DNA of 64,000 nt, from contig NW_024104428.1 of assembly GCF_003945595.2 (NCBI RefSeq), positions 830,106-894,105 of the forward strand. The letters run 5' to 3'. Below, piece after piece: positions 57,192 through 64,000 of the stretch. How positions within the stretch are numbered: the first letter of the stretch is position 1; every line of letters starts with the position of its first letter. Position numbers and translations under genes: made by a program. The notes beneath the pieces are model-generated. The model did not search any database. It was not told the origin of the DNA and saw only the letters and a list, made by a program, of their open reading frames with translations. This DNA comes from Pipra filicauda (lineage: Eukaryota > Chordata > Aves > Passeriformes > Pipridae).

Positions 57192-60100
57192 CAAGGACAA
57201 CAAAGGCAGAACCTGCCCCAGGGGACGCACGACACGAGATCTCCCTGCTCTCACAGTTCTATCCTTCTCCATCATCCCATCAGAAAGTAGATTTAAAGTT
57301 ACTTTGCTGCACTGAAGTCTGAAACTACTCTTTAATCTAGTACAGCTTTACTTTGAAAAGTCACAGAGCTAAGCCTCCAGAAGCCAGCCAGCCACTCCTG
57401 TGGTCAGAAAAAAGAGCAATACCCTCTAATTTTGTATTAACAAAAGGAAGGAGGATGGCTGGGCACACAGGTCCTCAAGCTCTGGAGCTCATGGTGCTCA
57501 CCCGTCTTACTTCACATGGACTTTGAAGCAGCTGGTGGAACAAGGTGTACGCGACGTAGAAGGTGAATAACAGCACATGCTGATGTACAAGGGACAGACT
57601 GAGCTGGCTGCCCTGCTGGTTCAGATCCATAATGGGAAATGATTGTTGGAGGCTCAAATATCTTTGTGCAACACACTCACTGTTTATTAGTTTTACTGTT
57701 TTCCTGCAAAGATCCTGAGAGGAAACAAAAAAAAAAGTCCCTAATAATCTGCAATTCTTGTATTCACCAAAGGCAAGACCAGTTTTTGAATAACCTCATA
57801 CAAGGGCAGAGAGCTCCAGTACCACTACAGGCTCTTTTCCGTACTTAAAGTAGAGCCCGTCCCACGAACCTATTTAATCAACTATTTCTCTTCCCCCAAG
57901 GTCAGAACAGAAGTTTTGCAGCCCTTTTCCAACTCAGATCAGCATGTTCTTCGCATACTACACCACCGTTACCCTGATCATTATGGGAAAAATACACAAG
58001 CAGAAGCTCCCTGGCAGATTATACTTATATTGGGAATATGCAGGCAGGAAGTGTTGGATTGCCCACGCAGTACTTCTAACTTGCACTGCTCCTCGTGTCT
58101 TATCCTCAGGAGTTTATTCTTGCTTACAGCCCACTGAATACATGCCCCAGTGACTTACATCACTACGGCTGGTTCCAGGTCTGGTTAAGCGCTACAATAC
58201 ACAGCAGCATTTACAGCGGTCTGCTGGAATGCCCAAGGCAATGCCTACTTTTATATTTTCCAATGAAAAGCAGTGATGGTTTCATTACTGCCTCCCAAGC
58301 CTGAGCTTTGAAGCTGTAACCACAGTACTCACTGTAAGATTTAGTGTAGACCTGCACAAAAAGTGAAGTCTCCTAAGATTCCTACATGTGGGGGTTTTTT
58401 TTCTTCTGTTCTTTTAGCTCTTACAACACGTGTAAGGACACACCATTTACCTTGGTGGCCCTAACACTGTTCCCAGATCTCTGAAAGATTCAGCATTGCC
58501 ATGCTAGTACCAAAGCTATGGAGCATCAACACACATTTCAGAGGGCTGAACTTTTAGCTGGTACGTGTTCCCAGCCTATCAAGAGAAAGAGGTGAAATGG
58601 AATTGTTCGAGCAACAAAGCTAGGCAGGAAATTTCTGACATAGTTCATTATGCCCTGCAGCCCCTGTATTTCTTTTTATTATCCTTCTTTAGTCTTCAAG
58701 TCCTACATGTTCAACATCCAGGGTCACTCTAAGAACTGTCAAACATTATTCCCTGTGCGATCACTCACTCTCGGACAATAAGAAACTTCATTTTGTTTCA
58801 CAGTCAATAACGTTTTAATGTCACTTCTTTTTTCGTTTTCCTGCATGCTCTGCAATCCCTCCCAATATTAAACAACAGAATGTCCCTATTATTGCTGTAA
58901 TTCAGCTCATAACATCCCAGATGCTTAAAATACTCTCCCAGGAGAAAAGAGTGCAGAGTCATAAATCTCACCTTCACATTATCCTTGCCAAAAGGAAACA
59001 GCATTTACTACCCAGCCTCTCATTAAAGGAATTCCCTCTCTTTCATGAAGAGATCTACTTCTGATCCATGGAGAGCCTGGTTCCTTCTCTCAAATTTATT
59101 TTTCCTAAAGAAAAACAAAGCTTCTTGCTCTCATCATTTGAAACAGAAGGAGGAAGGGCAGATACACAAGTGCTTTCCTCCATCTCCACAGTGAAACTGC
59201 CTCCAGTGTTTTGGCCCATTTTCCATACTCCCAGAAGATGCTTAATTTGACTTCCGTCCCACTCCCTTGCTCTGAGTGACTCCAAAGATTTTCCCTTACT
59301 TTGGTATGGATGACATTTAGGAGTTCAGTACCCTTATTGTCTCTCAGACCTTTACTTGCATACTTGTTCTTCTGGGCAGGGCCAGAGCATCTCCTTTTCA
59401 ACCTCCAAATCAGCAGCCACAGGCAGCCATTTATTAATTGCTTAACCCCAAATCGATTGCCTTCTACAGAGAGAAACTTAACAATGATCTATTAAATATT
59501 GGCAGGTTGGAAGAGCTGATGACAAACAGCCCTGCTGCACATCCCAACCCACCCCCCTGCCTCCCAAAGCACAGCATTCCTCCAGCACTCCAGCTCTGTC
59601 TTTAGGGATGGGTCTGCACTTGCTCCTGTCCTCCTTTGGAGCACACAGTTCTGTAGGAATGGCAGTGCAAGAAGTTATGAAGTGTAATATCCAGAAATAA
59701 ATGCAGCCAAGAGCAATCTCTCACGCTTCCTTCTGGCTTGCTGAAGAAACATTTTCGCCCCTCAGCCATGGCCATTAGCATGAGAGAACACTCAATTTGC
59801 AAGGCAAAGCTGCCATCTCGTACTTCTTCTTCAGCAGAAAGAGCTTTCAGGTAAACATCGAATTGACTTATCCCCAAGGTCAAGCATATTGGCTAAAAGC
59901 ATGCATTTCTCCAAAATAATTTTCCCACCCCACCACAAAGGATCGCGAGAATATGAAGCACAGCCGTAGAACAGCAGTTTCCATTTCCTTCCCACAAATT
60001 TTTCCTGTTTTCTTCCCTGTTCACTAAGCAGCAGTAAGACGCTGCCTCTCAAAACCTTTGTGATTCAGTCAGACAGCATCCCCTGAAAGACAGACACAGA

Positions 60101-60514
60101 TCCAGGAAGATTCTTCAGCTGCCTCTTACTACTAATTAAGATGTTAGAACTCCTCGTCTCCTTACACTGTAATTTATTAGTTTGACATGCTACAGAGACT
60201 ACCAGCAGTTGTCACCAAATTACCAAGGCTCTCATTTCAAATAAGAGGACAGGTGCTTTCTAGTATTTGGAAAAGGAAAGAAAAAAAAAAAAGAAAAAGG
60301 ATGCAGAGGCATTTATGTTACTGTTGCTTCCAGTCTCGATGGGAGAAAGGTACAATCATTCCCTCTAAGCACATTCATAACACAATACTACTACCAATGA
60401 ATAAGAAGGACAATCAGATGTGATTCTCCTCCCTGAGGAGGAACAAGTCCATGCACCAGCTGAAAAGCACAGGAGAACACTTTTTACATTAAACAAACAA
60501 AAAGCAACCCACAG

Positions 60515-60690
60515 TTGTGAGGGTTCCCCAAAGAGGTTGTGGAATCTCCATCCCTGGAGGTATTCAAAAGCCATCTGTACATGATCCTGAGCAACCTGCT
60601 CTAGGTAGTCCTTCTTGAGCAGGGCACTTGGACCAGATGGCCTCCAGAGGTCCCTCCCAATCCCAACCCTCCTGTAAAGGTCACTCCAAC
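60515..60690 (+). mobile_element. CR1 LINE 3' end, sense, 5'-truncated
   Basis: The plus strand contains, in consensus order, AGAGGTTGTGGAATCTCCAT, CCCTGGAGGTATTCAAAAG, CCTGAGCAACCTGCTCTAGG, CTTGAGCAGGGCACTTGGAC and CCAGAGGTCCCTCCCAATCC. This is the well-known 3' end of bird CR1 elements. The terminal short direct repeat (ATTCTATG-like) is not clearly kept. It is severely 5'-truncated, as most CR1 copies are. It is antisense to IGSF3 and lies in the intron upstream of V1. Confidence 0.9.
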
Positions 60691-61016
60691 AGGACTGCAT
60701 TCACTGCTGCTATAGGCCATGAGTTATTTAGCTCGCCACAAAACACCTACTCAGAGCAGCCTCGCTGTGCCAGATCCCCTACAGAGAAAACAGTGGCAAA
60801 AACACCCTCAGTCCCAGGAGATTCCGTTTAAAAATGTGGTTTCACAGTGCAGTTAAGCTAATCTAGGTACCAGCTGCCTTGGGAAGAAAAGCTGTCTTGC
60901 TTTCCCACTCACTTTATTGCTAGCAACACACCCACCCCCCTCCCCATGCCTGACGAGCTGAAAAAAGAATGACCCAAGGAAAGAGTTATTTGTTTTCACT
61001 AAGACAGCAGGAACAC

Positions 61017-61027
61017 TTTTTTTTTTT
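61017..61027. repeat. Poly(T) tract, 11 nt
   Basis: A run of 11 T followed by CC and further T residues on the plus strand. A simple homopolymer. Confidence 0.85.
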
Positions 61028-61639
61028 CCTTTGGGAGATGGGGGTAAACAACCCTTTTCATTAGCAGCTACAATATTTCACTAGCTCAGCTGTACTATGA
61101 AACGGCACCTTCAGACAGGCAAAAAATGGGTCAGGAGAGGCCAGGGAAGAGGTGAGAGCAAGGCAGCTTGTGAGGAAGTGCCAAGGTCTCTCTCTGCTGG
61201 GAGACCCTGATGGCAGGTCTCTAACAAGCCTTGTGGCAAGGCAGCAGGTGAAGCAGTGCTGCAGGTTACTCCCAATCACACAGAGGAAAAATAAAAGGGC
61301 TCCAAGCCACCACTTTTAGCAAACAACCATAAGAGCAGGAGACTTAATGAAGCCTGGCTTCCTACGCCTTCAGGAGGGAGGCTGTCTCCGAGACTAATGA
61401 TTTGACTGCAAGCTTCAGCTGGAGCTTCTCCTACAGCTGGCACAGTCATTTGGAGGCACTGCTAAAGCCCTTGAAGAAAAGGGTCCCCCTCAGTCCCCTG
61501 CTGACCCCCTGACTCAGCTACTTATTGTTCACAAGACTTGCAGGAACTCGTTTATTTTCAAGCTCTCTACGCCTGTCAAATTTGACTAAAATTGGCCAAA
61601 GGGCTTCCAGGTTATCCAGAAAGGGGCAGCAGAGGCAGC

Positions 61640-63060
61640 ACCATCAGATAAGTCGTCTTCCTCTGAGAACCCAGCCTGAGGAAACACAAGGAGAGGCAGA
61701 GGCTGGGAATCAAAAACCACACAGAGGGAAGAAGCACTAAAAAAGACAAGGTAGAACAAGGGTAAGAAGGGCTTTAAAAGGGAAGACAAGCATATTGCAT
61801 TTGGCACAGCAGAGGAGGAGGAACTAATTTGAGAGTTCAGGGGAACCGGCAGACAACAAAAAAACCTGAATGAATTTCAGAGGCAGAGATGGATAGGAAA
61901 TGCTGCAGCTTACACTTAAGCAGAAAGACACAGGGGCATGCACATGCATATAGGTAAGCACCAGAGACAGAGGTTAAGATTTTGATTTGAACAGAAATAC
62001 TACCTTGTAGTATCAGCAGAGAGAGCCAGTCCAACTTTTATGAGTGGATAAAATTACCAAGAGGGAGGGACTGTAGGAAGAGGTGGAGAACATCACAGAA
62101 TAGGCCCCTTATAGCCTCAAAAACCCCAAACCCTGAAGCTGGGCAGGGTATACTCATGAAAAACATATGAAAACCTCTGTCAGAGAGGTAGAAGGTGGCA
62201 AAGACAACACGACTTGGAGGAAATCATTCCAGAAAGAGACCAAAACTGGTTATCACATGGGCAATTGCCAAGTCGAGGAAGGTAATGCTGGATCACGACT
62301 GAGATGTAGAGCAGTGGGGGCTATTAAGAACACCCTTGCAAAGTAAATCACAGAGACAGACTAAATTGGCAGAGAGCTGGGAGGCAAAAGCTCCAGACAG
62401 AGAATCCCATGGGGCTTGTGGAGGACAGAGCAGCTGCTGAGGAGGAGGGGATAAAGCAGCTTTGCATTGAGGGAGAGAGGATATGAGCAGCAAAACAAAT
62501 GACAGAGACAAGGGAAAATGACCTGGGACCCTTAAGACAAGCAAAAAGGTTAGAAATTCTACCTTTGTAAAAAGCGTGGAGAAAGAAGCCGGACTGAGCA
62601 AACACACTGGTAAAGGCAGGCCCTTAATTTGTATGCCAGTTCTCTTTGTAAAGTTGCTATGGTTTGAGGAGCAAACTCGAAGGTGGACAAGGGGCTACCC
62701 AGGCTTAGGGGGAAGTATTCAGTAAAGCAGGAGAAGTTATAGTGTTTATGAGGGACAAGGCAGAGGGAAGGAGCCGCACTCTGTCTGAGACAGGGAGGTC
62801 AGCATCGTCAGAGGACTCGTGCTGGCTCCATGCCACTGCAGGACAGCAGGAGCAGAAGCAGCAGATGGTGGAGCCAGGAGATGGGAGAGAGGGTGTAAAA
62901 AGTGCCCCAGGGGTGGGGGCAGATGCCACTGCGTCAGCAGTGTGAACAGCTATGGGGCAGAAATGCTGACAAAAGAAGAGGAGCGGGGCGAAATCCAAGT
63001 CCAGGGTGCACAAGAAAGGTCGCACCAGGGGAGGAGGAAAGCAGAAAGATCCTGAAGGGG
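61640..63060. repeat. Purine-rich low-complexity region
   Basis: Over about 1.4 kb the plus strand shows a marked excess of A and G (runs such as GAGGGAGGGA, GAGGAGGAGG, AGAGGAGGAG), with a complementary pyrimidine excess on the IGSF3 sense strand. There is no fixed repeat unit. The minus frame 62705-63220 is open but Ser/Pro/Cys/Leu-rich and shows no domain, as expected from base bias. Confidence 0.5.
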
Positions 63061-64000
63061 AAGAGTGGTGCTGGCTGAAAACCAAGACACACAAAAGGCT
63101 GGCTGGCAAGCCAGGTTCCTTGTTATAGTATGAGACATCTAGGCACAGGGAGGAATGACCCAGGACTAACCCAGAGCATCTGCTGAACAAAAGGGGCCCC
63201 AGTCTTCGGCACCGAGACAAGAGCTACACACAAGAGATGTGATGGAGAAAGGGACACGACTACAAGTCTCCCTTGATGTATGGAGTCTGGAAAAAGCTGC
63301 AAGTTGGATTTTTTCAGGATTACAGAAGCAGCTCAGCAACACCACACCTCGGGCACAAGTCCAAACACTCTCCTGCCTCCCAGAGCAGCACATCTCGGCA
63401 TCCATGTGATAAGATGGGGCAGCACAGCCCAAGAGATGCTCCAAAGGTGATATGCCCTGACTTCAGCAAGAGCAGATTTGCCTCTTTGTAGGTCTGTGAG
63501 TTTATCTGAAGGTCTGGAAGAAAGCAGAGCCTCAGTTTGTAGACAAGACTATGTGTCTTGAGGGTGACTAAACAGCATTTGTCACTAAACAAAAAATCTT
63601 TCCTCCTCAGCTGAGAAAAGGAGAGGTGGGGATGAGGTAAATCCTTCCTCTGCTGATACACCACACTGAGCATCCTCCTGCCTACACTCCCTGATGAGCA
63701 GATGTATACAGAAGTTTTCATCTTCAGCTACTTACTTAGCAGAGCCTAGTCCCCTCTGATCAGGGAGTTAAGGAAAGGCTTACATAGCTACCAGGGAGGG
63801 AGGGTTTTATTTATCTGATTCCAACATGCCCAAGTTATCAGACTCTAGAGGAATTCAATTAATGAGAATAAAACTCTTGTTTGATGCAAGTCTGGAAGGG
63901 TGGTGTGTTTTTTTCTTTTTTCTGTAAATAGCTGCACCCCAGAGATTTTTACACTGATTATAAGCCTTAACAGCAACCGACTGATCCAAGTTTAACAGAT

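Larger units (their letters stand above)
49692..64000 (-). other. IGSF3: IGSF3 intron upstream of the V1 exon (5' end outside window)
   Basis: At least 14.3 kb of intron lies before the V1 acceptor. I searched the minus strand for a short exon with a start codon, a hydrophobic signal sequence and a phase-1 donor, and found no convincing one. The signal-peptide exon, the 5' UTR exon and the promoter are therefore probably beyond position 64000. The tract contains one CR1 end, a 24-bp tandem duplication, a homeodomain-motif cluster and a long purine-rich region. A minus-strand frame at 57475-57657 with donor-like GT sites is discussed in the findings. Confidence 0.75.

Noticed and set aside
58964..59004. 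Minus-strand ATG with hydrophobic start and GTGAGA near 58970, as the signal-peptide exon
   Set aside because: MLFPFGKDNVK is too short and charged for a signal peptide and the junction phase does not fit the V1 exon.

Overview
This window looks like vertebrate, almost certainly bird, nuclear DNA. It holds short GC-rich, CpG-rich coding exons inside long AT-richer introns with canonical GT..AG splice sites. Its few recognisable interspersed repeats are degraded CR1-type LINE ends, and there is no sign of Alu or L1. I cannot name the species. There are no bacterial operons, phage genes, CRISPR arrays, rRNA genes or convincing tRNA genes.

The only gene I can support is IGSF3 (immunoglobulin superfamily member 3, EWI subfamily), read on the minus strand. 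Five consecutive coding exons are visible, each encoding one V-type Ig domain. In transcript order they are V1 (49691-49314), V2 (16870-16460), V3 (15593-15204), V4 (13531-13130) and V5 (9592-9188). Every exon starts and ends in phase 1, the split codons join correctly across each intron, and the joined product reads without a stop for 662 codons. The second domain carries the Glu-Trp-Ile signature of the EWI family. The exon for most of the signal peptide and the first exon with the promoter were not found and probably lie beyond position 64000. The exons for the remaining Ig domains, the membrane segment and the tail lie before position 1.

Layout on the plus-strand scale: 1-9187 is intron after V5; 9188-16870 is a compact cluster of four Ig exons with introns of 3.5, 1.7 and 0.9 kb; 16871-49313 is one 32 kb intron; 49314-49691 is the V1 exon; 49692-64000 is part of the intron between the signal-peptide exon and V1. 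The non-coding DNA holds three CR1 remnants, homopolymer tracts, two short tandem duplications, two perfect inverted repeats, three strong G-quadruplex motifs, two intronic CpG clusters, a CTCF-like site, two homeodomain-motif clusters and strand-asymmetric purine or pyrimidine tracts.

I found no evidence of a new biological system. The observations most worth checking are a possible truncated secreted isoform (read-through of the unusual V2 donor with an intronic AATAAA), the symmetric exon phases, the very short-loop G-quadruplexes, and the intronic CpG clusters as candidate alternative promoters or enhancers.
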